Of a stretch of DNA of 64,000 bases, positions 24,591 through 36,323 are shown in pieces. Made by a program: the position numbers and the translations under genes. Every line of letters begins with the position of its first letter. The stretch's first letter is position 1. The DNA comes from Straminergon stramineum (Eukaryota > Streptophyta > Bryopsida > Hypnales > Calliergonaceae). Below the pieces are notes generated by a model. The model was not told the origin of the DNA. It worked only from the letters and a program-made list of their open reading frames with translations, and did not search any database. The stretch lies in NCBI GenBank assembly GCA_963920665.1, contig OY987265.1, positions 3,663,001 through 3,727,000 on the forward strand, written 5' to 3'.

Positions 24591-25199
24591 CCTTTAATTG
24601 ATTGTAATAGAATAAAATCTTCCCATTGAAATCATATTTTCTAATGTGAAATTTCACAATTTAAGACTCTAATTCAATGTAAGAGCATCGCCACCCATTC
24701 TCGCCAAAGCCGGCCGGGCTAGTTTTGGGCGGGCCCGGAGAGAAAAATGTAGTCCACCAGGGACCCGGGGAGGGAGACTGGGAGCCGGGTCACTCCAAAT
24801 GTGTCTCGCCAAACATTAGGACACCGTCCCCACCATTTGTTGACTATTTTCTTTTTGTCAGCATTTTTTTGTCAGCTCACTTAACTATAACTTGATTGTG
24901 TCGCTTTAATTAAGTACACAGTAACTCAAAGTGGTTGGGGTGGATTGACCCCCTGGCTCAACCCTGAGGGAAAACCCTGAAATTTTTTATTTGCAACACA
25001 TGATAAAATTTGCAAATTTCGAATTCATATTTGCAATCAAAGGCCCCAAATTAGTTTGGAAGTTCTAGAAGATAAATTAGTGAAGCACAAAACAGGGGAT
25101 CATTTATTTTCATGCACCCTTGGATTAACTAAGGGAGACAAGCAAGGGGAGTCAATCCTCCCCGGCCCTCAAGGTTACAACCCCATCTTCACTGTAAAA

Positions 25200-25490
25200 A
25201 CACAAAAAGTGCTTGAGGTCTACCTCAAGCACACCTCAAGACTATTTTTTAATCTTTTAATTTTTTTGATTCATCTTCAATGTAAAAACACAAAAAGTGC
25301 TTGAGGTGTGCTTAAGGAAGACCTCAAGCACACCTCAAGCATACCTCAAGCACTTTTTGTATTTTAAATATTTTGGTAGTCAAATTCAATGTAAAAATCA
25401 AATAGTGTTGAGTGTGTTTGAGGTGTGCTTGAGGTAAACCTCAAGCACACTTCAAGCACACTTCAATATCCTTTTTGTGTTTTATAATTT
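25200..25490. repeat. Array of CTTGAGGTGTGC inverted repeats
   Basis: Words such as AGTGCTTGAGGTGTGCTT and their complement (AAGCACACCTCAAGCA) recur at about 25208-25245, 25297-25355 and 25411-25475. Each group can fold into a hairpin and is preceded by TTCAATGTAAAAA. Three related units of about 90-100 bp are visible. No gene or known regulatory element is recognised. Confidence 0.7.
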
Positions 25491-25685
25491 ATTTTTATTC
25501 AAATATTATGTAAAAAGTAAAAGATCCTCAACAAATTCTTTTATTTTAACCTATGCCTACCTTAAGACATTGTTTTGCTTTAATCCAAGCCTACTTAAGT
25601 ACATTCTTTTACTTTTTATATTGATCTAGTGTATATATAAAGAATAATTTTTTATTTTGTCTTATTGTTCTTGTAAGTACACATT

Positions 25686-26617
25686 TTAACCCCTAAAGGA
25701 CCAAAGCCTTTTTTCTGCCAAAAAACACTCAAAACTACCATTTTTAGAGCGAAGAGTAAAAAATTCTGAAAATTTTATTTTTTGCACATATATCCGTAGG
25801 ATCTTACACCTAACTAGTATGAAAATGTGTGGAAAAAATTTCAAAATTTTTGACCATATAGATTGCAAGATATCTGCGTTTAAAGTGAAGAAAACAAGTT
25901 TTTTAACACATTGCAGGACTAGGTTATTTGACTTCGAACCTTCTTAACTTCAATTTTTTGCACTATAGAGTTTTGAGCTTTAAATCTTTATGGTGGAGAA
26001 TTGAGTTGAAAGTCTAGGTAAACAAAGAAAATACAAAAAAATTTAATTTTTATTCTTTTAAAAATTATTAAGTAGAAGTAGGTACAAGATAGAAGGAAAA
26101 TCTAAATTATTAATATTTCTAAAATGGAATTAAAATGAACTAATCCCAATGGTGAGATTGTTCTAGAAGGCAATTGAAACAATATGGACCTTTTTTTGTT
26201 TCAAATTGTTTCAAATTGCATTCAGAAATGAATCCTACAAGTTATTTTTTTAGGAAGATGCTCTAAGTGCCCGAAAAACAAGATTGTCCATAACTTTCTC
26301 AAAACAAATCCAAATGGAATGAATCAAAGCTTTCCGTGTAGATAAAAATACAATCTATAAGATGAAAAAATAAAAAATAAAAAAATTCAAATTTTTGAAA
26401 CTTTTTTTTGCTGACCCCTCTCCCCTGTTTTGAGCTTATTTGGGCATAACTTTTGTTCCCAAGCACCAAATGAAAAAAAAATTATATCCCCACGAAGCTA
26501 ATCAATTTTTCTATCTTCATAAAAAGTTTCAAAAAATCAAGACAAAAATTGAGACCGTAGGTACCTACCCGAAATCTCATTTGTCCCGTGAAGGGACAAT
26601 GGTCCTTTAGGGGTTAA
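25686..26617. mobile_element. TTAA-bounded MITE (piggyBac-like ends), type B
   Basis: It starts TTAACCCCTAAAGGACCAAA and ends AATGGTCCTTTAGGGGTTAA, the best-preserved pair of ends in the window. Including both TTAA it is 932 bp. The 14-base terminal inverted repeat CCCCTAAAGGACCA is perfect. The interior resembles 29102-30032 (inverted) and, more distantly, the type A elements (GTAGGATCTTACA, ATAGATTGCAAGATAT). It has no transposase frame. Confidence 0.92.
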
Positions 26618-26860
26618 ATATAAAAGAAATTCCAGGACAAAGTTTTTCTTCTCCTTCTTGATTACCTATGCCTTGACAACCCACTAATAAAACACCTAAA
26701 CTTTGCAAGTCATTAAAACTACATCATTGACTTTTTTTCCAGTGTCACAGAAGCCGGGAATGGCTAGGGGTCCTCCCCGGCCAAGAGGAGACCGGGAGGA
26801 GCAAGGCCCGGGCCACCCCATTCCCCAAGCCACCTTTGGCAAGAATGGGTGGCGATGTTT

Positions 26861-29101
26861 ATTTTGGGTGATAGTAATCACTCTGCCATATGTTCCATAT
26901 TTTCCAAAATATTTGAATTCATAGTTTCTTAAAATAGAAAAAAGGATTGAGCTTAGTCTGTGGATACTGAACTTGGGGGTGAGGTCATTGTTTTTCTTAA
27001 ACATGAGAGAATCATGTGTATAGTAATCATGAAGTTTAGTGGTTCAAAATGGCTATAGGATATTGCATATTTGAATGTATATATGAATCCATATCTATAA
27101 TCTAAAACTGTTTATTATCTTTTGATTGTATATAATACATTCTTATATATATGGATCCATATCTAGAATCTAGAACCATTTATTGTATCTTAATTGTATA
27201 TAGTATATTCGTATATATGATCTCTATATGTAACTTAGAAATGTTTATCATATCCTAATTGTATATAATATATTTGTATATCTTATCTATATGGGACATG
27301 GAATAAGACACATGACATTTGGTTGATAATTTTAAGGTGATAGTGCATATTGATCAAATTTGAGATGGCTTTTATTTATTTGATCCATTCATCTATTTTA
27401 AATCTTGGGACTACTTCACACTATGTCCCAAGGCCCAAAATTCTCAAAATGTGATTAATAAAGAATTAAAACTAAAAATTAGGACTTCCACTATGACTTA
27501 AGTCCCACATTACTTCAAAACACCTACATGGAAAAAAAATTGAATGTTTTGGTAGCAAAGAAGTAGGACTTGGAGCCCAAGTTGGATCTATGAGAACTTG
27601 AGACCCAACTCAAGCATTAACACCTAAAGGACCACCATGTGGTTTGGGGCAATATAGAAATTTTGAGTAGGTACGTGTGACTAGAGATTTTCATATTTTA
27701 GGTTGTAATTTTAATTGAAGGTGAGGATGAGGAATATCTTGCATGTGAACTATATTTCATGAAATTTGGAAATACGAGTAAAAAATTATGGCCGAATATG
27801 TAATTTCCCCCCCCTTGTGGGTAGTCTAGATAGATCATAAAAAATCACTTCTTTTCATAAACAAAAATCAAAAATTGGTTTTCAAGAGTTATATATACAT
27901 GGAAAGATTTGAAATATTCCATTTTGATCAATGAGTCCAGAGTTATGAGGAATTTTAGTTTGCAGACAATTACGGATTCTCTAAGTACTCTTAAAATAAA
28001 CTTTGAATCCCTTTATTTTACTCAATTTTCAATATATTTTGAAAAAAATAAAATCAAAGGATGGAGATTTTTTATTACAACTTTACAACCATTGGTATTG
28101 GAAATTTTCAATTCCATAACTAAATTCTTAACAATTTTATAATTTGAATCATTCTCTACTTCTTTCTACTCATTATTCTTTTCCTATATGGTGTACAATT
28201 CCAAATGATCTAAAGATTTTCAAGCATGTAGACAACATGACTTGAAGAATGAATCCAAAGAATTACAACCATTTTGTACATTTATTCATACAAATGTGAG
28301 CTTGAGAAGGGCTGCTGCCCATTTTTTCAAAGGGTCAAGAAAAAAGATTTTTGTAAATCCATATTTGGTAATTTTATCCATATTTTAAATAGAAATGAAA
28401 ATGGCATAAAAGACTACTTTTATTTGGTGAAAGTAGAGATTTTGAAATGGTGCAATCAAGCCCTATGGTGCAAAACAAAGAATTAATTGCTACAAAATAT
28501 TATATATGAGACAAGTTGGGATTGAGAAATGAGACTTTGGCTTTCACACCTTGAAATCCAAAGTTCTACATTTGATATCTTTGTTCACTTTCTACAACCC
28601 AAGGAAGTTGGAATTGGGCCTTCAACTTGAACTTGGGACATATTATGAAGACTTAAACACAATGAAACCTAAATTGAAGTATCTAGATCATTACCACTAA
28701 TTTCATCTTTCATGAATGGTGTAGCTCTATCTAGCAAAATGTATCTATAATTTATATCACCATTACTATGAAGATTTTGGCAATGTTAAGTGAATGTGGA
28801 ATGCTTCTTTCCATTAAGCTATAACATAGATCAACATATTAGCACTAGTTATCCAATTTTGATGTCTATTGGATCCTCTCATTTGCATAATATACATCAT
28901 CCATTTTCTTATAGAGTGTAACTCATTTCTTTGGACAAGAAACTAGGCACTATTTTTAGAGAAGTTTCCATCTATTTATGGATGTTTTAAGCTTGATAAA
29001 GATGTGGATCATTAAATGTTGGTTCATAAGGGCTTCTTTATGAACAAATGTTTGTCAAAACAAATTGCACCTTTAGGCAATAAAAGAGGTGCTTTAGAAT
29101 G
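26861..29101. other. AT-rich stretch with a degenerate tandem repeat and a truncated TTAA element
   Basis: From 27062 to 27290 an AT-rich unit of about 65-70 bp (TTGTATATAATA...) recurs three to four times. At 27617, TTAACACCTAAAGGACCACC begins an inverted type A TTAA-element that matches its relatives to about 28350, after which the left half is missing. No gene is recognised. Confidence 0.55.
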
Positions 29102-30032
29102 TTAACCCCTAAAGTCCCATTTGTCCCCTCAAAGGGCAATATGGATTTTGGATAGGTTTCTATGAACTCAATTTTTAGTGAAACTTTTGAAACTTTCTCA
29201 TAAGATAGGAAAACTTATTAGTATTTTGGGAATGTAATTTTTCTTTCAATTGATGTCAATAAAAAAAGTCATATCACAAACTCAAATTAAGCCCCAAATT
29301 GAACTTGGCAAAGAAAAAAAAGTCCACAAAAACTTGAAATTAAAATTAATTTATTTTCCTTACGAATTATATTTTCATCTACATTGAAAGCTTTAATTCA
29401 TTCTATTTGGATTTGTAAGGTAGAGTTATAGAGCATCTTACAGTTTTGGGCAATTAGGGCATCTTATCTAAAAAACTAATGTATAGGATTCATTTTTGAG
29501 CTCAATTTTCTCATTTTTTCAAAACAAAAAGTTCTACAATGTTAACTTAGATTGTTAGAACATTCTCACCACTAGGATTTGTGTGTTTATTTTCATCTTC
29601 AAACTATTGGGGAAATAGTTTTTGTCTCCTTTGCATATCTTCTTCTACTTAACAATTTTTTAAAGATAAATGTGTTCAAAGTGAAGAAATCACGTCATTT
29701 TTTTAGTGTAAAATTTTCCTACATTCTTGACTTAGTTCTTTATGATAATTTCTTTTAATTCAAAATCTAGAGTGAAAAAATTTTAAATTATGAAGATTCA
29801 AAGTCTTATAAACTAATTTGCCACAATGCCAAAAAATATGATTTCTTCACTTTGAGCACATTTATCTTGCAATCTATGTGGTCAAAGTGTTTGATATTTT
29901 AGATTACATTCTTGTACTAGTCTATTGCAAGATCTTATGATTAGATATGCAAACACATCCTTTAAATGTTTTTTGCTCTTTGAACTAGAAATGGCAATTT
30001 TGGGCCTTGGGCCTTCGGACTTGAGGGGTTAA
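29102..30032. mobile_element. TTAA-bounded MITE (piggyBac-like ends), type B, inverted
   Basis: It starts TTAACCCCTAAAGTCCCATT and ends GGACTTGAGGGGTTAA, 931 bp with TTAA at both borders. Its interior matches the reverse complement of 25686-26617, for example the TTTGTCCC(C/G)T(C/G)AA(A/G)GG block next to the end. Confidence 0.85.
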
Positions 30033-30214
30033 ACTTGTGCTTTCAAGACACTCATTAGATGGAATTAGGGTGGTGGGTCTTGAGCCTTTTAAAGTGGATA
30101 TGACCCCACCTACTACCAATTTTATTTTTTGGCACCAAACATGTTTGAAAATTCATATCAATTTTCATTCTTATCAGATTAATATGATTCCAATAAACAA
30201 ATCTTTAAAACCTT

Positions 30215-30803
30215 TTAACCCATAAGCGCTTGGGTGGACACTTTCTCAATGAAAAACAAATTCAAACTCCAATTTCATCTTCATAATTGCTTGGATGAAA
30301 ATCATCCTAATTTGTAAAGATACTATACCAAGTTGTTCTTCTATCTAATGGTTGGATTTGGTGTTATTAGAGTACATGCTTTTCTAAAATTATAAATGTG
30401 CAATTATATCAAGTGGTTGACTTAGCCTAAATTGCATTGACTCTAGTTCAAAACTAGATTTGCAAGAATGAGGTCATAGATTTTAAGAATACAAAAATTT
30501 CAAAAAATCACCATGTCAAGAGGACGTCATTTCAATCCATTCCAAGAAATTTTACTCAAAAAATGACAATATTTTGCTTGTAAAGAAATTTAGTAGGAAT
30601 TTTGAATTCTTCCTTTCAAAATTTATAAAAAAATATTGTTGATACCATGGGTGAATCTAACCATATGGATGAAATCTACAACTCATAGTCTACAACTTTT
30701 ATTTGTATACCAATTCGAAAATGTGCTTCCAAATAGCACTTAATAATGATTTATCTCAAATTGTCAATTCTTGAGAAGATTATGTCGGTACGCTCAGGGT
30801 TAA
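30215..30803. mobile_element. TTAA-bounded short element, type E
   Basis: It begins TTAACCCATAAGCGCTTGG and ends CGCTCAGGGTTAA, 589 bp. It is collinear with 48965-49557 (shared ATTGCTTGGATGAAA, CAAGTGGTTGAC and TTGACTCTAGTTCAAAACTA). The ends are diverged from the family consensus but keep TTAACCC/GGGTTAA. Confidence 0.7.
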
Positions 30804-31484
30804 CTAATTCATTCTCTGAAAATTACAGGCCGCAATAAGTTTTCCGTGGAATCTTTGTTGTAGAGCATCCCCACTGGCCCTCAATACGTGTCCAGGGCGG
30901 CATAGCCCAGGCCCGGAAGCCCAATCCCCGGACTGCAGTGCGGTTGACTGAGTTTCGATCACTGGGTGCGTCAAATGTGGCTGTTTTTCGCTCAGCTGAC
31001 GCTGCATGGTGCCAATTTTTTTTTGACACAAATGAAACGGAATATCATTGCAGAGATAAAAATACAACGCCTACCAGCCACCAAAGTGTCCTCGCAGGAA
31101 CATGGTGCAATTTAGGGCGTATGACCCATATTCCAACCACTTGAGCAATTATGCATAATTATATGGTGCGCAGGTTTCTCGAGTGGGGAAGTTTTCCCAT
31201 GTACACAAATAGAGTTTGGAAGGATTCCATAATTTTCCAAAATTTTATTTCTCTAAACATAATTTCTATGAAATTTTTTATCTCAAGATTTTGTCTGACC
31301 CATATTGGTCATTTAGGCCTTCCTATTTTCGACCAAGGGCTAATTGCAAAATCAACAAAGAGGATCTGGTTGCAATATTGAGGGTCTTGTAGCCAATCAT
31401 AATGTGCTACAACTACACCGGGAATTGCACCATAATAGATCATTGCTCATCATTACATGAACAAATAGAAAGAAACCAGTCTAA

Positions 31485-31902
31485 GAGTATCCCCAATGCA
31501 AAGATGGGAAGAGTCACTGAAAAGTGTCAAGAAAGGGCTTGTTGCCGGATCAAAAGGCAGGCTGGCCCTCTTGCCAACCTGCCACATCTTGCATCACCTA
31601 CAATGCAGCAACATGTTGAGGCCCAACAAACACAATGCTACATTTGTTCTTGCACTTTTTCAATGTGCTTTGGATGAGGTGTTCAGATTTGTGCGCCATG
31701 GTCAGAGAATCTGAGCTTTCAAAGTATTTTTCCGTCCTCAATAAATTGCATCAAAATGCCGAGCAGGGACTCCCATGTGAAGTGCCCTTGAAAATACAGT
31801 CGCTGCAGCGGTTGCATTGGGGTGCTGTTATTTGCAAATGGCCTTTATAAGACCCGTTTGCACCGTTCCAGTGCTTGTAAACGGGCTGCATTGGAGCTGC
31901 TC
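31485..31902. mobile_element. PIF/Harbinger-like MITE with TAA target duplication
   Basis: Inverted ends GAGTATCCCCAATGCA and, from the right, GAGCAGCTCCAATGCA are flanked on both sides by TAA (31482-31484 and 31903-31905). It is 418 bp. A 3-bp TAA/TTA duplication with GAGCATC-type ends is characteristic of Tourist/PIF-Harbinger MITEs. The chance open frames inside it are not genes. A similar left end at about 30853 has no matching right end. Confidence 0.78.
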
Positions 31903-32081
31903 TAAGTTACAGGGCGAAAATGGGTGTGTGTGATCGGAAAGGGGTCGGCTACCCTACGCAGACTATGGACGAGGGTCCACTGTTGACTGTTCTGGCTATG
32001 TTTTTCGTGTTTTGTTGGGGAGCGCGTGTCGTCAGTGTCGGTCAGTAGTGAAGTTGCGGTTTCAATTTTATTTTTTATTTT

Positions 32082-32445
32082 TTATTTTTTTGACACAAAT
32101 GAAACGAAATTTCATTGCAAAGAAGGAAAGTTACAAGCCGGCCAGCCACGACACAAATGTTTTCGAGTGTGCAGTTGGGCGAACCCACGCCGGAAGGCGC
32201 GCTTCGTTGCGGTTGCAATTTAAAATAAGCTTAAACCCCTGCGCTATCAGTGCGGGGAGTTCATGACTGCAGCGCCATTCCTCAGTGACAGCGTCAATGA
32301 AACTGGCACAACAGGGCTAATACCATATCATTCCAACTGTAGTTACTATCATACTTGTTTGTGCAACATAAATAATTCAACTGAACATGGAAAATGAATT
32401 TCCTTGCAAGGAAATTCCGTTTCATTTGTGTCAAATTAAAAACAA
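32082..32445. repeat. Inverted repeat pair, TTGACACAAATGAAACG motif
   Basis: TTTTGACACAAATGAAACGA followed by AATTTC near 32086-32120 recurs inverted at about 32400-32445 (GAAATTCCGTTTCATTTGTG). A third copy is at 31020-31055. The pair is consistent with a MITE of about 360 bp, but no target duplication was found. Confidence 0.5.
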
Positions 32446-32487
32446 ACAATCTAAACAAAAACAGTACAGTCCGTCTCTGTTAACTCT

Positions 32488-33290
32488 GATCCAAGATTCC
32501 TGGCCTATCAAATCTAATCCCATACATTAAGTTAGTTCATTGCACGCTGCTACTGGACAAGATTCATTGATTACTGAGCAGTAATTTGCTTTTGTAATGA
32601 ACGCGTTGTACTGCGTCGTGTCGTGGATTGTGTTGATTGGTTGTGCTCCCGACCTGCCAGCCCACTTGTGTCTGGTTCGCTATGTAAGTTATTTTGCCCC
32701 TCGAGTTGCATTGAATTGTCGTTCCATTTGTTTAACACACAGTAACCCCCCCCCCTAATCGTGTCATAAGTTCTACTGTGCTTTACAATTTAGCAAGGCT
32801 ACCAATATATGTAGTTGTGTACGCTGCAATCGATCCTTTCGTCCTTAAATTCTCGCTGCCTACTTTCCTTACCTCGCGAAATCATTTGCGTCTTCATGTA
32901 GATGCGTCTCATCAGTTGGCAGTCCATTCTCGATCTGGTTTGCTTGATATCGCTGAACGGAGGAGAGTACGTGACGCTCAGATCTTGAAGCGACTGTGGG
33001 CCAGGAGGTGTGGTCGATGTGCGCCAGTTTCTTGAAGTAAAGCTTGGTGATTCGATTGCCACGATCTGGGCTGCACTGCATATATCCATGATCCTTTGTT
33101 TCCCTTCTCTAAGCAGACCGAGTTTGTGTCGTCCGTGAGGGCGGCAGAGAGTTCGAACAGCGAACGTTGTGTTGTGTTAATTCTTCGCTTCTCTGCTTCA
33201 GCTGTTGGTCTGAGGTTGGCTTGTGCACGGGTTTGTGGAGCTAGCGTCTTAAGTTTGTTTTATATTCTTGTGGGGCTTCTATCAGAACAA
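32488..33290. other. 5' flank of ankyrin copy A, start of the duplicated segment
   Basis: From about 32488 (GATTCCTGGCCTATCAAAT) the sequence matches the flank of copy B from about 56075 (GATTCCTAGCCTGTCAAAT). It contains conserved blocks GATGCGTCTCATCAGTTGGC and CAGACCGAGTTTGTGTCGT and probably holds promoter and 5' untranslated region. No TATA box could be fixed with confidence. Confidence 0.6.
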
Positions 33291-35689
33291 ATGGAAGGCA
33301 TTGTCGTCACCGATCCGGTGCCCGCAGTTGAGGTAAGAATGACTGCCACCTCTGGAATTTGAATGGAATTTGAAGGGTTTAGCAGCGTCTTTTGCTACAT
33401 CATCAGTCACGGTACATGCTTGAGCAATTTTATTCAGCAAACGTGATTTTTGTGGAACATGCTTGATCGAACTTGCAACGTTTTCCACCACGCATGCTCC
33501 AAGATGTTGTTCATTGAATTGGACCATGTTCACTAGAAACGTTTTATGTGAACTTTGGAACCCTATCTGAGTGTTGTCAGCAAACGTTGCTTCAAGCCGT
33601 TGGTTAAGGAGTCGGATTCTAACTTAGTAGTGTGCTTGCAACTACAAACTTTCGCGTTCCATTCCTGTGCTGCAATTGTGCGTTTTTCGAGTTAAGGTGC
33701 CCAGCATGCAGGAATCAACAGACTGAATATACCGGCAAAAGTGGTCTAGAGGAACGGTGCTAGTGTTTAAGCAAGTGCAGTATCTGTTGGGATTTGTATG
33801 GTTTTTGAGTGAATCGGTGACGATTGCGTTTCCTTTGCAGGAGCCGCTGATCACTTCACAGGAAACTCATATTGGGTTCCCGGTGTTAAAATTCCCGGTG
33901 AGTCTCACTTTTCCCGGTGTGTGACACACTGGAAACACCGGGAAAAGTGAGACTCATCGGGAATTTTAACACCGGGAACCCAATATGAGTTTCCTGAGCT
34001 TCTGCTACTACAACGGGGCCCGGACCTGTGGAGCTGACGGACACCGACGGTAGCGGCGGAGGAGATGGAAGTGCAACATCTTGTCCATGGTCACTGACGG
34101 AGGAGGACCAACTGCAAAATTTGAAGGACAATTGGAGAAGGGTTTTCAAGTGGACTCGAGCGCACTGTATTTTTGATAACGTATATATGACTAGTAGTCC
34201 CTGGTTTGCGGAAGTTGTGGCGCAATTACGAGATGATCCTTATTTGGATATCTGTGGATTCGAAATCGATGCATCGTGGATTGGACGACTTGTGTCAGGG
34301 GTCAAGATGACATCCTTGGACGTGGCAATCTTGATGGGGGATCTCAAGATGGTTCAAAAGATCTTAGAGAGAAACCTTGATCTTGAGAAGTTAATATGCG
34401 GATCATGCATAGATCTGAAGAAGGTTTCGAGGTACTTCTTAACGAGGGTTTCCCCCAAGGAGTCAACCATTTTATATTCACCGCTTCACTTGGTAGTTGT
34501 GGGTGGGGATAGCCACATCGTGGATGTGCTTTTGGAGAAAGGCACTGATGTCAATGCCCCAAATTGGTTGTCTCAGATGCCTTTAGATCTTGCCTGCAAG
34601 ATGGGAAATGTCCCCATGTTGCAACAACTTCTAAAAAAGGATAGAGAGAAGAAAACGCCCCTCCATGTAGCAATGCGACATGGAGATGTTGACTTCATGA
34701 AAAAATTGCCTTCTCTGACAGATATGAATGCCTTGGATTCTAAAAAGAGGACGCCGTTGCACTACCTTGCAACAAATGATTCTAATAGTTTGGATGTCAT
34801 GAAAACTATAGAATATCTTGCTCAAGACAAGAAACTTGATGTGAAAGCTTTGGATTATTGTGGCCTCTCTGCCTTCTATGTGGCCGTTCTTTGTGGAAAT
34901 GCACATTTGGTGATTGCACTTTTGGAATCCTTCAAAGATCACATTCGAGTGAATGAAGCATGTGACAATGAACTTGGACCTCCTATCCAAACTGCATTTG
35001 AAGGGGGAGACTCATTTGGAGATATTGAGAGAGCGTTCATGGAATGTGAACCCGTCAAAGGCTACATGGAGAGGTTGTATAGAGATCGTCAAGTCTACGT
35101 GGATGCAGCCAATGCCATTCTCGTGGGTGCGGCTCTCATTGCTAGTGTCACATTTGCTTCATGGCTACAACCACCATTGAATTATACATCCTACTTTGGA
35201 GAAGGCAAGTATTCAAGCTTTGTTCCTACCCCTTCAACTTCTGACCTCAATTATGTGGATGTTGAGCACGACATTGCACTCTGTGCATTTTGGGTCTTCA
35301 ATGCCCTTTCCTTCTATTTTGCCATTGCAACCGTTGTTTGTGGTGCTCGAAGTGTGTTACCAGGGAGCCATTTATTTATCAAGAAAACTGTGGAGAAGCT
35401 TCATATCAATCTTTTGGTGACTTCGGTCCTCTTGGCATGTGCAGTGTTGTGTGTGATAATAGCATTTGCAATAGCTGGAACTATCGTATTGACACCACAG
35501 TTGAAGTATCAATGGTGTATGATAGTTCCAACATTAGTTGAAGGGATGGTGTCTATAGTTAGTTTAGGTTTTTTGTTTAAAAGTATGAGGGAAATTTACT
35601 CTGATGCACGTGAGAATAGTGAAGTATTGGATGAGAGAGAAGAGTATTTGAAGGATAAAGGATACATAATACGCCATATATTTTATTAA
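33291..35689 (+). CDS. Ankyrin-repeat/PGG-domain membrane protein, copy A (5' end disrupted)
   Basis: Proteins of this type carry ankyrin repeats and a C-terminal PGG domain with four membrane helices; plant relatives such as ACD6 act in defence and stress. Exon 1 is 33291-33332 (ATG, 14 codons), the intron 33333-33840 (GTAAGA..TTTGCAG), and exon 2 starts at 33841. A 138-bp hairpin insertion at 33859-33996 shifts the frame and brings a stop at 33922-33924, so the original start yields only 41 aa. The main frame is open from 33998 to 35689. Counted from 34028, ankyrin repeats occupy about 94-312 (TSLDVAILMGDLKMVQ, SPLHLVVVGGDSHIVDVLL, TPLHVAMRHGDVDFM, TPLHYLATND). The PGG domain starts near 351 (RDRQVYVDAANAILVGAALI), with helices at about 359-380, 415-438, 461-488 and 497-517. 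The first in-frame ATG is 34187, leaving 500 aa with all domains. Possibly a pseudogene, or rescued by that start. Confidence 0.85.
33859..33996. mobile_element. 138-bp hairpin MITE inside exon 2 of ankyrin copy A
   Basis: Arms of about 62 bp are near-perfect reverse complements: the left begins CAGGAAACTCATATTGGG, the right ends CCCAATATGAGTTTCCTG, with a loop of about 13 bp. Copy B has uninterrupted sequence at the equivalent position (about 57273). The total extra sequence is 145 bp, allowing for an imperfect duplicated target around CTTC. Ends starting with CAGG suggest a hAT-like foldback element. The superfamily is not certain. Confidence 0.9.
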
Positions 35690-35759
35690 ACTCATGTGGG
35701 TAATCGCAAGAAAGATCGGTCGTATACTCGTATTTTGCGTCAAATTTGGAGTGACGGAG

Positions 35760-36323
35760 TTGTAATCGGTTATAACTTTTGGAGCATTAGGCCCGTGTAC
35801 TTGAAATTTTTATTGAAGATGACTAATTTGGTAGGAATGAAATTCTTTATTTTTCAAAAAAATTCAGATTGACATTTTTCTATTCCATAAGAAAATTCTT
35901 AACAATTTAGTAATTTAAATCATTCTCTACTGCTGTCTACTTACTATTTGTTTTTACATATTGTACAATTCCAAATGATTTGAATTTTTTCAAGCATGTA
36001 GCCAACTTGCCTTGAAGAATGAATCCAAAGACGCACATCCATTTTGGACATTTTTTCATACAAATGTGACCTTGAGAAGAGTAACTGCCCAATTCTTCGA
36101 AGGGACAAAAAAAGGAATTCAGTCTATTGAAAAACTAATATCTTGCAATCCATATGGTGAAAATTTCTGAATTTTTTTCCACATTCTCAAACCAGCTCAC
36201 TACAAGATCCTATGGTTGCATGTCTTTAAAAATGTTTTTTTTCTAAAATTTGGTTCTTGTACTAGAAATGATACTTTTGGAGTGCTTTTGGTGAAAACAT
36301 AGTCAAAAACCTTTAGCAGTTAA
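35760..36323. repeat. Truncated inverted type A TTAA-element downstream of ankyrin copy A
   Basis: The sequence matches the reverse complement of the type A elements, ending in CTTTAGCAGTTAA. Shared blocks include GTACAATTCCAAATGATTTG and CAAGCATGTAGCCAACTTG. The same relic follows copy B (59035-59904), so the insertion predates the segmental duplication. Confidence 0.7.

Larger units (their letters stand above)
24683..26860. mobile_element. MITE with GAGCATCGCC termini, copy 2, enlarged by nested insertions
   Basis: The left end is GAGCATCGCCACCCATTCTC, and the right end read on the other strand is AAACATCGCCACCCATTCTT. GC-rich subterminal parts match copy 1 at 19665-20071. The span is about 2.2 kb because the interior holds a TTAA-bounded element (25686-26617), an array of CTTGAGGTGTGC hairpins (25200-25490) and a fragment like the MULE-type MITE interior (24970-25070). 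Confidence 0.7.

Noticed and set aside
25200..25490. CRISPR-like array of short repeats
   Set aside because: The repeats are self-complementary and irregularly spaced with no uniform spacers, and the DNA is eukaryotic.
30853..30960. Left end of another Harbinger-like MITE (GAGCATCCCCACTGGCCC)
   Set aside because: No matching right end or target duplication could be placed, so it is not listed as an element.
34953..35541. Several plus-strand frames of 74-83 codons inside ankyrin copy A
   Set aside because: They are alternate-frame shadows of the PGG domain coding region.
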